Source of the DNA: an uncultured Bdellovibrionales bacterium
GTDB taxonomy: Bacteria > Bdellovibrionota > Bdellovibrionia > Bdellovibrionales > UBA1609
Reading direction: 5' to 3'
DNA length: 51,628 nt
Assembly: GCA_938002015.1 (NCBI GenBank)
Contig: CALLAU010000032.1
Location: forward strand, 1-51,628
Shown here: positions 42,365 through 51,336 of the stretch, in pieces
Layout: each line of letters starts with the position of its first letter
Numbering within the stretch: the stretch's first letter is position 1
Program-made: the position numbers and the translations under genes
The notes under the pieces: model-generated
What the model was told of the DNA's origin: nothing
Databases searched by the model: none
What the model saw: only the letters and a program-made list of their open reading frames with translations

Positions 42365-42483
42365 AATTTAAAAGCTTAATAGACCTAAAAGCTTTTTTAT
42401 AGACCAGAATCCAAAGACCCTAGGCAAAGGGCCTGTCTCTTTAACCTATATGCTAAGTCAAAATCCAGCATTTTAAGTTCACC

Positions 42484-42516
42484 AAAAAAAAGCTCCTTTA
42501 AATAAGGAGCTTTTTT
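42484..42516. terminator. Bidirectional intrinsic terminator
   Basis: AAAAAAGCTCCTT (42486-42498) pairs with AAGGAGCTTTTTT (42504-42516) with a five-base loop and T/A runs on both sides. It ends the minus-strand DUF481 transcript about 165 bases after its stop, upstream of kdsC, and also the plus strand. In the remainder of 42365-42680 I see no gene; a 42-codon frame that continues the DUF481 gene past its TAG has no start codon. Confidence 0.85.
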
Positions 42517-42680
42517 ATATTAGTAAAAATTGTATTTAGTTGAAAATCATTTTACTTAAGTAATTTCCAAAGAATGCTCTTAAATTGTCGCCTTCGCAAA
42601 GTAGGCTGTCTAGAAATGAGATTTAATAAATCAACAGCAAAAGTCTTCAGATTAAAGCCTTTCTCTAAGTATTTAGAATC

Positions 42681-43424
42681 CTAGTACTTAAAATTGAGCG
42701 AAACTTTATATGAAAAGTCTGCTTTTTTCACCTCTTCTGGAGGGTCACTATCAAATGAATACAAAACTATAAGGCCAAGAGAGATCTTATCAGTTATTTT
42801 ATCGCTAAAGCCAAAATTTGACTGCAGCCTTAAATCAGAAAAATCTTCTATAAGTGGTTGCGAGTATGTCGTAAAAGTAAAAGTTAGTTTGTCATTTGGC
42901 TTTGCGACTAAAGAAATATACCCATTTAGCCTGTAATTTTCATTATCCTCTAAATTTCTTAAGTTCTCAATTTCATAAAAGACTCCTAAACCAGAATAAA
43001 GAGATAACTGTTCTTTGCGCCTAAGCATCTTAAATCTTGCACCAAAACCATTGAGAACTCTTAGATCTAACCTCTGAAATTCAGAAAACTGAAGTTGATT
43101 AAATATCTCAAGATATACAAGCCCTGTTGTAAGTCTCGTATAACGGACATGAGAATAACCACTGTTTAAATCTCTTGCACCACCACTTTCACCATAAGAG
43201 TATGAGCCTATTATTAAAAACTCGTTTTTTTGATTTAAGTACTTATTAAAGGACTTCGTCTTAAGCGTGTTTCTTTCCACATTTCCAGACTGTCCAGCCA
43301 GACTAAAATCAAAGGCTCCATTAAAACCTTTTTCTTCATCATGCCTTAAACTTTCTATATTTATAAAAGCATGAGTTCGCAAACCAGATAAGAAAAACAT
43401 AAATAAAACAATAATCTTGCTCAT
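42681..43424 (-). CDS. DUF481-type outer-membrane protein
   Basis: A protein of 247 residues with a signal peptide (KIIVLFMFFLSGLRTHA). The DUF481 pattern is clear: FNGAFDFSLAGQSGNVERN, then LNQKNEFLIIGSYSYGES, a HVRYTRLTTGLVYLEIFNQLQFSEFQRL block with paired aromatic residues, a GLGVFYEIE strand, and a last strand YKVSLNFKY ending on an aromatic residue as beta-barrels do. The family occurs in outer membranes, some members being salt- or stress-induced. It is transcribed alone on the minus strand, ahead of the terminator at 42484. Confidence 0.78.
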   Translation of the reverse strand: MSKIIVLFMFFLSGLRTHAFINIESLRHDEEKGFNGAFDFSLAGQSGNVERNTLKTKSFNKYLNQKNEFLIIGSYSYGESGGARDLNSGYSHVRYTRLTTGLVYLEIFNQLQFSEFQRLDLRVLNGFGARFKMLRRKEQLSLYSGLGVFYEIENLRNLEDNENYRLNGYISLVAKPNDKLTFTFTTYSQPLIEDFSDLRLQSNFGFSDKITDKISLGLIVLYSFDSDPPEEVKKADFSYKVSLNFKY

Positions 43425-43479
43425 TGAACAAAAAATATAATCGAAGAAAAGTCGAATAACAAGAGTTAGGACTTAGCAA

Positions 43480-43497
43480 GGTTTCAAAATAGAAACC
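43480..43497. repeat. Inverted repeat in a leader region
   Basis: GGTTTC (43480-43485) pairs with GAAACC (43492-43497) across six bases, in the divergent gap between the DUF481 gene and the lipoprotein gene starting at 43638. It may be an operator. Confidence 0.3.
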
Positions 43498-43550
43498 CTA
43501 CTTGATGTATACTTAAACTTGAAATATTTTAGGAGTAACTATAGGTAAGC

Positions 43551-43565
43551 CAGGCCCTTCGCCTG
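43551..43565 (+). repeat. GC-rich hairpin in the leader of the lipoprotein gene
   Basis: CAGGC (43551-43555) pairs with GCCTG (43561-43565) across CCTTC, followed by an A-run and then T5 (43575-43579). It lies about 75 bases upstream of the ATG at 43638 in the probable 5' leader. No riboswitch class is recognised. Confidence 0.35.
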
Positions 43566-43637
43566 AAAAAAAACTTTTTCTATAATTCTTAAAAGTTAGA
43601 GGTGCTAATATATTTTCGACACTACAGGGAGTGAAGT

Positions 43638-44969
43638 ATGAAAAAAAAGAACTTTATAGTAATAATTGCTTTAGCCACTTTAATAAGCTCGTGCAGTAAT
43701 GACAGCTCGTCTAAAAAATATAAACTCTTTTTTAATACTTATTTTGATACTCCTGGCGTATCACGTCTAGTTGAATATAATCCTGATACTGATGAAACTA
43801 AAATAATTGGTGGCGATACTGTAGAAATTGCGTACGGAAGAAAGACTCCTGTTAATCATAATTCAAAAGTTTATTTTAGAGCGTATACACCTTCAGATGG
43901 TTTAAGCTTGTGGGTCTATGACCCATCTAAAAGTGAGCAAGTCGACATTAATCCAAAAGTTTTAACAGATTTAAGGCCTTTAAGTAGCGCAAGCGCTTCA
44001 CCTGATTATTTATACTCAGTAGGAGAATCTTTAGTTTTTACAGCAGATACAGATGCATCAGGTAATGAACTGTTTATCTATGAAGATTCAAAGCCAATTT
44101 CTTCCTCTAATCCACAATTAATTGATTTAAACCCAAGTGGGAGTTCTGATCCAGAAGGATTTTTACAAGTGGATGAAAAAATATACTTTATTTTTAATAA
44201 TGGAAGTGAAAATGCTCTTGGAGTATATGATTCAAGCATAGCTATCTCAGCAAGTAACCCCTCAACCTTATTTACAGGCTATATAATTGATAAGTCCGCA
44301 GTAAGTATCCAAAGGTTATTTCTTCTAATTCAGGGTGATAAACTCTATTTTCCTGGCAATAATGGAAGTTTAGGTAATGAATTAATGGTTTTTAATTTAT
44401 CACAACCTCAATCAGGTTCAAATCCATCAGTTGAACTTGATATAAATACTGGAGCAAACAATTCTAATGCAAATCATTTTGTGAGTTATCAAGATAAAAT
44501 TTATTTCTTTGCTACAAATGGCACAGATGGCTATGAGCTTTGGTCTTACAACCCATCTCTACCTAGTAGTGCTTCTAATCCAGAAATGCATGAAATCTAT
44601 ATTGGATCAAGCTCATCTATCTCAGCAAATTTTAACCAGCTTGAAATTCAAAGCAGTAAACTCTTTTTCGCAGCTTCTGACATAGTTGTCGGAAGAGAGC
44701 TTTGGATTTGGGATTTAAACGAGAACTTTAACAAAGGAACAAATCCAAAACTCTACGAATTTCGCTCAACCACACAAGCAGGAGATGGAGGTGGTTATAC
44801 AAAATGCCTGAATACTAAATTTTGCTTTAATACGTATTCTGAGATAGACTCCATATATAAACTTAGAATTTATGATGGGGGCAGTGGTTTACCGGAAATC
44901 TCAGATTTTAAAACTATTGAGATACCTGGCGGCGAAGACCCTGGCAACTTCTCAACTTTTGTATATTAA
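43638..44969 (+). CDS. ELWxxDGT-repeat type lipoprotein
   Basis: A protein of 443 residues with a lipobox (LATLISSC). The remainder consists of repeated segments of about 45-55 residues with beta-propeller style: G-D-K-L-Y-F, then N-G-x-x-G-N/Y-E-L-x-x-[FY]-[ND], as in GNELMVFN, GYELWSYN, GRELWIWD and GNELFIYE. These match the ELWxxDGT repeat family found in predatory and gliding bacteria, usually surface-located, with roles that are not defined. AGGGAGTGAAGT precedes the ATG, a strong ribosome binding site. An inverted repeat with a T-rich tail follows the gene. Surface adhesion or sugar binding is possible but not shown. Confidence 0.78.
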   Translation: MKKKNFIVIIALATLISSCSNDSSSKKYKLFFNTYFDTPGVSRLVEYNPDTDETKIIGGDTVEIAYGRKTPVNHNSKVYFRAYTPSDGLSLWVYDPSKSEQVDINPKVLTDLRPLSSASASPDYLYSVGESLVFTADTDASGNELFIYEDSKPISSSNPQLIDLNPSGSSDPEGFLQVDEKIYFIFNNGSENALGVYDSSIAISASNPSTLFTGYIIDKSAVSIQRLFLLIQGDKLYFPGNNGSLGNELMVFNLSQPQSGSNPSVELDINTGANNSNANHFVSYQDKIYFFATNGTDGYELWSYNPSLPSSASNPEMHEIYIGSSSSISANFNQLEIQSSKLFFAASDIVVGRELWIWDLNENFNKGTNPKLYEFRSTTQAGDGGGYTKCLNTKFCFNTYSEIDSIYKLRIYDGGSGLPEISDFKTIEIPGGEDPGNFSTFVY

Positions 44970-45007
44970 GTTTAGTTATTTAAGCAATCATCTTTGTTTA
45001 ATATTAA

Positions 45008-45034
45008 ATCGAGCGTTTCTCAGAGAGGCTCGAT
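45008..45034. terminator. Probable terminator after the lipoprotein gene
   Basis: ATCGAGC (45008-45014) pairs with GCTCGAT (45028-45034) across a 13-base loop, followed by a T-rich but broken tail (ATTATTTCTACTATTTTT). It lies 39 bases after the stop at 44969 and before the convergent ATPase gene. Confidence 0.6.
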
Positions 45035-45093
45035 ATTATTTCTACTATTTTTACAAAAAAAAATACACTAAAAAACTAGCTATACATAAATAA

Positions 45094-45774
45094 TTATCTT
45101 AAAAGAATCTTAACTTGCTTCTCATAACGATTCAAAAAATCTTTGTAAACTTGGTAGTGACTTGTTTCCTCATACTTAACTAATTCTAGATTACTACCCT
45201 TAATTTCATAAATATTAGCATTAGGGTATGCTAATAAAATCGGTGAGTGGGTTGCTATAATAAACTGTGATTCTTTTTTAACTAAATCATGAATTCTTGC
45301 TAAAGCTGACATTTGGCGCATTGGTGATAATGCAGATTCAGGCTCATCAAAAATGTAGAGCCCTTTTCCAAATAACCTCTTATTTAGTAAAGACCAAAAA
45401 GACTCACCATGTGATTGTTCATGAAGTGACTTTCCACCATAGGAACTCTGTATCCGATCTCCTATCTTTTCAATATTAGACGCCACATTATAAAAACTCT
45501 CTGCTCTTAGAAAAAAGGAGTCTCTAGGAAGAGCGTAGCTCCTGACAGCCTCTAAATGCTCATGTAAATTAGAATGAGAAGAGAATGTTGAAAAATTAAA
45601 GTTTCTTGATCCACCCTCAGGGTTAAGCTTCATAAGAACAGCTATTGCCTCAATTAAAGTTGACTTACCAGAGCCGTTTTCTCCAACTAAAAAGGTGACA
45701 TCTGAATGAAAGTTTATTTCTTTTAAGTTTTTTATTATAGGGAGGTTATGTGGAAAAGCATCAAATTCATCCAC
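45094..45774 (-). CDS. AAA/ABC-type ATPase
   Basis: A protein of 226 residues, beginning at GTG. The P-loop is GENGSGKST (about 32-40), the signature-like segment is SHGESFWSLL, and Walker B is LYIFDEPESALSP with the switch histidine in IIATHSPILL. It has no membrane or coiled-coil domain, so it is a single ABC ATPase domain related to RecF/SMC-type or AAA_21 proteins, typical of stand-alone ATPases of unknown role. It has no partner such as a nuclease next to it that would mark an OLD or retron-type defence system. Confidence 0.82.
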   Translation of the reverse strand: MDEFDAFPHNLPIIKNLKEINFHSDVTFLVGENGSGKSTLIEAIAVLMKLNPEGGSRNFNFSTFSSHSNLHEHLEAVRSYALPRDSFFLRAESFYNVASNIEKIGDRIQSSYGGKSLHEQSHGESFWSLLNKRLFGKGLYIFDEPESALSPMRQMSALARIHDLVKKESQFIIATHSPILLAYPNANIYEIKGSNLELVKYEETSHYQVYKDFLNRYEKQVKILLR

Positions 45775-45842
45775 ATTTTATTATTATAAGTTACTGACCT
45801 TAAATAGGGTTTTGCCGACAAGACTTCTTTCATGTTTTCCAA

Positions 45843-46838
45843 TTAAGCAATTTTAGCATCCAGTAAATCTTGAAGGTGTACTAGGCCAACTGGCTTATTC
45901 GCATTACTACTTTGAGAATCTACTACAAAAAGGCATTGAATCGAGAACTGCTCCATTAAATATAGAGCTTTTTGCGCAAGCTCATCTTGATCGATTCTTT
46001 TAGGGTTTAAACTCATAAGATCAGAGGCTTTAATCTGATCTCTGGTTTTTTCTTGATCAAAAACCCTTCCTATCCAGCGCCTAACATCCCCATCAGTAAT
46101 AATACCAATAAGCTCATCACTCTCATCAACAACTCCACACACACCTCTTACATCTCTTGTTGTCATAATATCTAAAACTTCTTTAAAAGAGGTTTCTCTT
46201 TTTACAAGAGGAAGGCTTTGAGCCGTATGCATAACATCTTCAACTTTTGTAAGGAGTTTTTTTCCAAGCGCACCTCCTGGGTGAAACTCAGCAAAATCCT
46301 CTTCCTTAAAGCCCTTTTCCTCTAAAAGAACCATAGCAATAGCATCACACAAAGCTAAAGTAGCGGTTGAACTTGCTGTGGGCGCGAGGTTAATTGGGCA
46401 GGCCTCTTTTTTAACAGCTATACTTAAAACCACAGAACCAGCTTTTGCTAAATCACTTTCAGAATTTGCTGTCATTGCAATTAAAGGGATACCTTTTCTA
46501 CTTGTAAACCCTAAAAGAGCTGCCATTTCACTGCTCTTTCCACCATAACTTATAGCAACAACGATATCTTCTTCAGTGATCACACCTAGATCACCGTGAG
46601 AACTTTCTGCAGGATGTAAGAAAAAAGACGGCGTTCCTGTTGAACTTAACGTAGATGCAAACTTTCTACCAATAAGGCCTGACTTACCCATTCCTGTTAC
46701 AACCACTTTTCCTTTAGTATTTAAAAGAAGGTCGATAGCTTTATCAAAATTCTCATTTAAAACACTGTTTAAGGATTTAATCGCCTCAGCTTCAATTTCA
46801 AAAACTTCACTAGCAACTTTTTCTCTATTTGATTTCAT
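45843..46838 (-). CDS. kdsD: Arabinose-5-phosphate isomerase (KdsD/KpsF/GutQ)
   Basis: A protein of 331 residues, the usual length. It converts ribulose 5-phosphate to arabinose 5-phosphate, the first step of KDO synthesis. The SIS domain (about 35-190) has TGMGKSGLIGRKFASTLSSTG, HPAESSHGDLG and ISYGGKSSEM. Two CBS domains follow (about 205-331): VEDVMHTAQSLPLV and GIITDGDVRRWI, then ASDLMSLNPKRI and PVGLVHLQDLL. It lies 41 bases after pyrG and ends the operon. Confidence 0.95.
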   Translation of the reverse strand: MKSNREKVASEVFEIEAEAIKSLNSVLNENFDKAIDLLLNTKGKVVVTGMGKSGLIGRKFASTLSSTGTPSFFLHPAESSHGDLGVITEEDIVVAISYGGKSSEMAALLGFTSRKGIPLIAMTANSESDLAKAGSVVLSIAVKKEACPINLAPTASSTATLALCDAIAMVLLEEKGFKEEDFAEFHPGGALGKKLLTKVEDVMHTAQSLPLVKRETSFKEVLDIMTTRDVRGVCGVVDESDELIGIITDGDVRRWIGRVFDQEKTRDQIKASDLMSLNPKRIDQDELAQKALYLMEQFSIQCLFVVDSQSSNANKPVGLVHLQDLLDAKIA

Positions 46839-46879
46839 ATTACTTAAATCTCTTCTCTTAAAATATATTCTCTAAAATA

Positions 46880-48490
46880 TTATGATACAGCTTCTTTAAC
46901 AAAACCAACAAAAAGCGGGTGAGGTTTATGTGGTTGTGATTTAAATTCAGGGTGAAACTGCACTCCAACAAACCATTTATGCTCGGGTATTTCAAATATC
47001 TCCACTAAATCAAGATCTGGGTTCATTCCAGAAAAAACTCCACCCTCTTCCTCAAAAGCCGCTTTAAAGAGATTGTTAAACTCATACCTATGACGATGTC
47101 TCTCTAAGATTTCTTCTTCTCCGTAGGCTTTATAAGCAGCACTCTTCTTAGAAATACTACACTTATAAGACCCTAATCTCATCGTACCGCCCTTATGGGT
47201 TACAGCTTTCTGGTTTGCCATAAGATTAATAATAAGTGGCTTCTCTGTAGTTTGTGAGTCAAACTCCTTACTTGTAGCATTTTCTAAACCACATACATTT
47301 CTTGCAAACTCAATTGCAGCTAGCTGCATTCCAAGACAAATTCCAAAAAAAGGAATATTGTTTTTCCTAGCATATTCAATTGCTTTAATTTTACCTTCAA
47401 CTCCCCTGTCTCCAAATCCTCCCGGCACAAGAACACCTTGTACTCCTTTTAAAATTTTAGAGACACTAGATTTCTCAATTTTTTCTGAATCAACATACTC
47501 AATAGTAACTTCTGTGCTTAACTTAACTCCTGCATGAATGAGTGCTTCATGAAGTGATTTATAACTTTCTTTTAAATCTACATACTTTCCTACAAGTGCA
47601 ATTTTTACTTTCTTTTTTGGATTATGTAGAGTTTTAGTAAATGATTCCCAGTTTTTAAGAGAGGGCTCTTTCGTATCCTCAATTTCTAATCTTTTACAAA
47701 TCTTTGCATCAAGGCCTTCTCTATAAAGTTTTAAAGGAACATCATAAATACTTTCTGAGTCTTCAGCACCAATAACAAAATTTGGGTGAACGCTGCAAAA
47801 AAGACCAATTTTTGACTTTAAGTCTTCTGGTAGTTTTTGTTCACTTCTACAAATAAGAATATCTGGCTGAATACCAACTTCTCTTAAAGCTTTTACAGAG
47901 TGTTGAGTAGGTTTAGATTTCAACTCTCCTGCAGCTTTTATATAAGGGACGTAAGTAACATGAACAAAAATAGAGTTTTCAAAACCTTGATCAGCTCTCA
48001 TTTGCCTAATGGCTTCAATGAATGGAAGTCCTTCGATATCCCCTATCGTACCACCAATTTCTACTATTAAAACATCACAGTCAGTTGATACTGCAAGAAT
48101 TCTTCTTTTTATCTCATCAGTAATATGAGGAATAACTTGAACTGTACCACCTAAGTAATCTCCACGTCTTTCTCTCATAATAACATTTTCATAAACTTGC
48201 CCAGCAGAGATACTGTGATTTTTTGTTAACTTACTTGAGGTAAACCTTTCATAGTGCCCTAAATCAAGGTCTGTTTCAGCACCATCATCTGTTACATAAA
48301 CCTCTCCATGTTGAAGAGGCGACATCGTTCCTGGGTCAACATTAATATATGGATCACACTTCATGATACCAACTTTAAGTCCACGCTCTTCTAATAAGGT
48401 TCCTAAGCTAGCTGCAGTTAAGCCTTTTCCAATGCTAGATACCACACCACCAGTTACAAAAATAAATTTTTTATTATCTAACACTTTCAC
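46880..48490 (-). CDS. pyrG: CTP synthase
   Basis: A protein of 536 residues, normal for PyrG. It makes CTP from UTP with glutamine or ammonia. The synthase half begins [20 protein letters not shown] and has [24 protein letters not shown] and DLGHYERF. The glutaminase half has [12 protein letters not shown] with the catalytic cysteine and VGVQFHPEF with the histidine-glutamate pair. It starts 8 bases after kdsB and is followed by kdsD. Its CTP is used by KdsB, so the placement makes metabolic sense. Confidence 0.98.
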   Translation of the reverse strand: MKVLDNKKFIFVTGGVVSSIGKGLTAASLGTLLEERGLKVGIMKCDPYINVDPGTMSPLQHGEVYVTDDGAETDLDLGHYERFTSSKLTKNHSISAGQVYENVIMRERRGDYLGGTVQVIPHITDEIKRRILAVSTDCDVLIVEIGGTIGDIEGLPFIEAIRQMRADQGFENSIFVHVTYVPYIKAAGELKSKPTQHSVKALREVGIQPDILICRSEQKLPEDLKSKIGLFCSVHPNFVIGAEDSESIYDVPLKLYREGLDAKICKRLEIEDTKEPSLKNWESFTKTLHNPKKKVKIALVGKYVDLKESYKSLHEALIHAGVKLSTEVTIEYVDSEKIEKSSVSKILKGVQGVLVPGGFGDRGVEGKIKAIEYARKNNIPFFGICLGMQLAAIEFARNVCGLENATSKEFDSQTTEKPLIINLMANQKAVTHKGGTMRLGSYKCSISKKSAAYKAYGEEEILERHRHRYEFNNLFKAAFEEEGGVFSGMNPDLDLVEIFEIPEHKWFVGVQFHPEFKSQPHKPHPLFVGFVKEAVS

Positions 48491-48498
48491 TTTTTTTC

Positions 48499-49266
48499 TT
48501 AAGCTCCGCTTTTTTTCTTGTTTAAAATTTCTTCTACTTCTTTAATATCATCAACAGTGTCTACACCCTTATAGGAGTTCTTAGTAAAAACCATCTTGAT
48601 TTTCTCTCCCATCTCAAGGGCCCTTAACTGTTCTAACTTTTCATTTGATTCTAAAAAACTTACACCTTCATTACAAAATTTATTAAGAAAATCAGTTCTG
48701 TAACCATAAACACCAATATGTTTTCCTATATTCTTTTTATTAAACTCTCTTGTTTCTTCTCCATTTCGTGAAAATGGGACCGGAAAACGACTAAAATAAA
48801 TTGCATTAGTTTTTTTATCTAAAATAACTTTTACTTTATTGGGGTTTTTAATATCTTCTCTACTTATTTCTTCATAAAGAGAGGTCATATTATATCCCTC
48901 CTCTAAAGCTTTAATAAGTTTTGCTAAATCCTCTTTATATATAAAGGGCTCATCACCCTGAATATTTAAAACTACACTCTCTGTATCTAAGAAAGAGCTC
49001 ATTGCCTCATGAACTCTATCAGTTCCACTCTCATGAACTCCTGTCATAACGGCTTTAATGTCAGATCCTTTAAAAAGGTCCATGATTTCTGTAGCATCAG
49101 TTGCAACAACAACTTTAGAAAAGAGCCCTGTTTTTTCAACATTTAAAGCAACAAGTTTGATTAAAGGGATTCCATTAATTTCTTGAAGTGGTTTATTCTT
49201 TATACGTGTGGATCCGAGTCTAGCGGGAATAATGGCCATGCAGTTCATGGAGTTTTTAAATACCAT
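48499..49266 (-). CDS. kdsB: 3-deoxy-manno-octulosonate cytidylyltransferase
   Basis: A protein of up to 255 residues. It activates KDO with CTP to CMP-KDO for lipid A-core synthesis. The N-terminal block [18 protein letters not shown] binds [14 protein letters not shown] holds metal-binding residues, and HIGVYGYR is the KDO-binding part. ATGs at 49266, 49248 and 49239 are all in frame; family starts usually lie four to six residues before AIIPAR, so 49248 is a fair alternative. None has a clear ribosome binding site; 49266 is 3 bases after the engB stop, so re-initiation is likely. Confidence 0.95.
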   Translation of the reverse strand: MVFKNSMNCMAIIPARLGSTRIKNKPLQEINGIPLIKLVALNVEKTGLFSKVVVATDATEIMDLFKGSDIKAVMTGVHESGTDRVHEAMSSFLDTESVVLNIQGDEPFIYKEDLAKLIKALEEGYNMTSLYEEISREDIKNPNKVKVILDKKTNAIYFSRFPVPFSRNGEETREFNKKNIGKHIGVYGYRTDFLNKFCNEGVSFLESNEKLEQLRALEMGEKIKMVFTKNSYKGVDTVDDIKEVEEILNKKKSGA

Positions 49267-49269
49267 AGA

Positions 49270-49863
49270 CTAATCAGCTTGAGAAGCTGAAAGATCTACC
49301 ATCCCATCAATATGATTCCAAAGAGCTGGTATTCCAGTGCCTTTTTTAGCTGAAGTCATGACTACTGAGTTTAAAAGTTGATCAAGCACCTTCTTTTTAG
49401 CCTGAGATCTTTCTTTTTGGTTAAGTTTGTCCATTTTTGTAGCAATAATTGAGAACGGCACTCCCTGAGAATCAAGCCAATCAACCAAAGCTTTATCATT
49501 TGCAAGAATTCCTCTTTTTAAGTCAAAAAGAACCATACAGCAAACAAGTTGATCCCTATTAATAAGGTACTCTTCAATGGCATCCTGCCATATTTTTTGA
49601 TCTGACTTACTCTTTTTAGCGTAGCCGTAGCCAGGTAAGTCCACAAAATGAACTCCTTTTTTTGCTCTAAAAAAATTAATAAGGCTTGTGTGGCCTGGCT
49701 TTGAGCTTGTTTTACAAAGCTCTCTTCCAAGTAAGGCGTTGACCAGGGAAGATTTCCCCGAATTTGACGCTCCAAGAAATGCTATCTCACAACCTTCATG
49801 AGGAGGGAAGTCTTCTTCTTTTAAAGCACTTTTAATAAAAGAGGGGTATTTTACTTGTGACAT
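49270..49863 (-). CDS. engB: EngB/YsxC ribosome-assembly GTPase
   Basis: A protein of 197 residues, matching the family. The G1 motif is GASNSGKSSLV, the G2 threonine lies in KPGHTSLINF, G3 is DLPGYGYA, and G4 is ATKMDKL. It works in 50S assembly and cell division. It is the first gene of the engB-kdsB-pyrG-kdsD set on the minus strand. The family residue pattern is complete, and the ATG at 49863 is well placed. Confidence 0.96.
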   Translation of the reverse strand: MSQVKYPSFIKSALKEEDFPPHEGCEIAFLGASNSGKSSLVNALLGRELCKTSSKPGHTSLINFFRAKKGVHFVDLPGYGYAKKSKSDQKIWQDAIEEYLINRDQLVCCMVLFDLKRGILANDKALVDWLDSQGVPFSIIATKMDKLNQKERSQAKKKVLDQLLNSVVMTSAKKGTGIPALWNHIDGMVDLSASQAD

Positions 49864-50037
49864 ATCTTTTCTTCATCTTCCTAAAAACTAAACAAATTTA
49901 GTATAAAAACTTCATTTCATCAAAAATCAAGTGTCCAGAATTCGGATCTCTTTTATCTAAACCTAGCTTATGTTCATTTAAGCCATAGTTTCTATATTTG
50001 CACAATACCTTAAGGAGTCTTCACTAAGGAGTAAGTC

Positions 50038-51294
50038 ATGATTACAAAAGTTTTAGAGCCAAAAAGACCAAAAACTGAGGTTTCTTATATTATTTCAAAC
50101 GACAAGGTTTTTGAGATAGATAACTATTTTACAATTGGTAGGCACCCCTCAAATAACCTTGTTTTCTTTGAAGATAGCTTTGCGTCTCAAAAGCATTGCA
50201 GAATTGAGAAAAGGCTTGATTCATATGTAATCAAAGACTTAAGAAGTAAGAATGGAACTTTTGTAAATGGGGCATTAATCCTAGAGGCTCCATTAAAAAC
50301 AAACGATGAAATAAGGTGTGGAGAGTCAAGTTTCATATTTAAAGAAGACCTTGAAAAAAGTACAGGAATTCCAAAAGAGTTTTACTCTTCAAAAAACGCT
50401 AAGTGGAGATCTGAACTTAACAAAATTCAAGCCTTTGGCTCTTCTGAAATGCCCGTTCTTATACTTGGCCCATCAGGAACAGGTAAAGAGTTTATTGCTA
50501 AAGCTCTTCATTTTAACTCTCCAAGAGCATATTCTGAACTAGTGAGTGTTAACTGTTCTGCTTTTAACGCTCAGCTTATTGAAAGTGAGCTATTTGGCCA
50601 TTTAGAGGGCTCTTATACAGGAGCAACAAAAAATAGAAAAGGGGCGTTTCAACAAGCAAAAGGCGGGACACTTCTTTTAGATGAAATTGGAGACCTTCCT
50701 TTAGATCTTCAACCAAAACTTTTAAGAGCTTTAGAGAATAATGAAATAAGGCCGGTGGGAAGTGATAAAGCAACTAAAATTGATGTCAGGATTATTGCTT
50801 CAACTCATAAAAACTTATTAGAAAAAGTAAGAACTGGAGAATTTAGAGAAGACCTCTATTATAGACTTCAAACATTGACTCTTCACCCACCAGCTCTTAA
50901 AGAAAGGCTTGAGGATTTTGAAGGGCTCTTATTTCAATTCTCAAGAGAGCATCGAATCAGATTTTCTCCGGAATCAATTAAGCTCTTAAAAAAATACTCA
51001 TGGCCAGGAAACATCAGGGAGCTTAAAAATATTGTAAAAAGAGCTTCTGTAATCTATCGAGGCCAAGGAGTTCAAGCTAAAGACATCTCTGACCTTCTAG
51101 ATAATCACACTTCAAAGGCGGATGGATTTAAAATTGTTTCAAAACCCGAAACCTCAATTGTTAAAGAATTAGAAAAAAAACTCATACTTGAGACTTATGA
51201 GGCAAATAATAGAAATCAAAGAAAAACAGCTTATGAATTAGGTATCCCAAAAAGTACATTACATGATAAAATCAGAAGTTATTTAAAAACATAA
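50038..51294 (+). CDS. FHA-domain sigma-54-dependent transcriptional activator
   Basis: A protein of 418 residues. Residues about 1-105 are an FHA domain (YFTIGRHPSNNLVFFEDSFAS and SYVIKDLRSKNGTFVNG), in place of a receiver domain, so the signal should be threonine phosphorylation of a partner. Residues about 125-350 are the AAA+ domain: Walker A GPSGTGKEFIAKAL, the sigma-54 contact loop as GSYTGA instead of GAFTGA, Walker B LLLDEIGDL and the arginine-finger region YYRLQTL. Residues about 385-418 are a Fis-type helix-turn-helix (RKTAYELGIPKSTLHDKI). AAGGAG lies seven bases before the ATG. The F-to-Y change in the loop is seen in some functional activators. No Ser/Thr kinase is adjacent. Confidence 0.92.
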   Translation: MITKVLEPKRPKTEVSYIISNDKVFEIDNYFTIGRHPSNNLVFFEDSFASQKHCRIEKRLDSYVIKDLRSKNGTFVNGALILEAPLKTNDEIRCGESSFIFKEDLEKSTGIPKEFYSSKNAKWRSELNKIQAFGSSEMPVLILGPSGTGKEFIAKALHFNSPRAYSELVSVNCSAFNAQLIESELFGHLEGSYTGATKNRKGAFQQAKGGTLLLDEIGDLPLDLQPKLLRALENNEIRPVGSDKATKIDVRIIASTHKNLLEKVRTGEFREDLYYRLQTLTLHPPALKERLEDFEGLLFQFSREHRIRFSPESIKLLKKYSWPGNIRELKNIVKRASVIYRGQGVQAKDISDLLDNHTSKADGFKIVSKPETSIVKELEKKLILETYEANNRNQRKTAYELGIPKSTLHDKIRSYLKT

Positions 51295-51313
51295 AAAAGA
51301 GACAAGAAGTCTC
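51293..51313 (-). terminator. Intrinsic terminator for the DUF1653 gene
   Basis: GAGAC (51299-51303) pairs with GTCTC (51309-51313); on the minus strand the stem is followed by T6 (complement of 51293-51298). It ends the minus-strand gene whose stop is at 51337-51339; a weaker role for the plus-strand activator gene is possible. Confidence 0.65.
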
Positions 51314-51336
51314 CTTCCTTATTTTAAATATGGGCT

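Noticed and set aside
42552..42680. Frame of 42 codons continuing the DUF481 gene past its TAG
   Set aside because: The barrel already ends on the expected aromatic residue, no start codon exists, and a run of this length can occur by chance.
45094..45774. AAA ATPase as part of a defence system (OLD nuclease or retron effector)
   Set aside because: No nuclease, reverse transcriptase or toxin gene is adjacent; it stands alone between a lipoprotein gene and kdsD.
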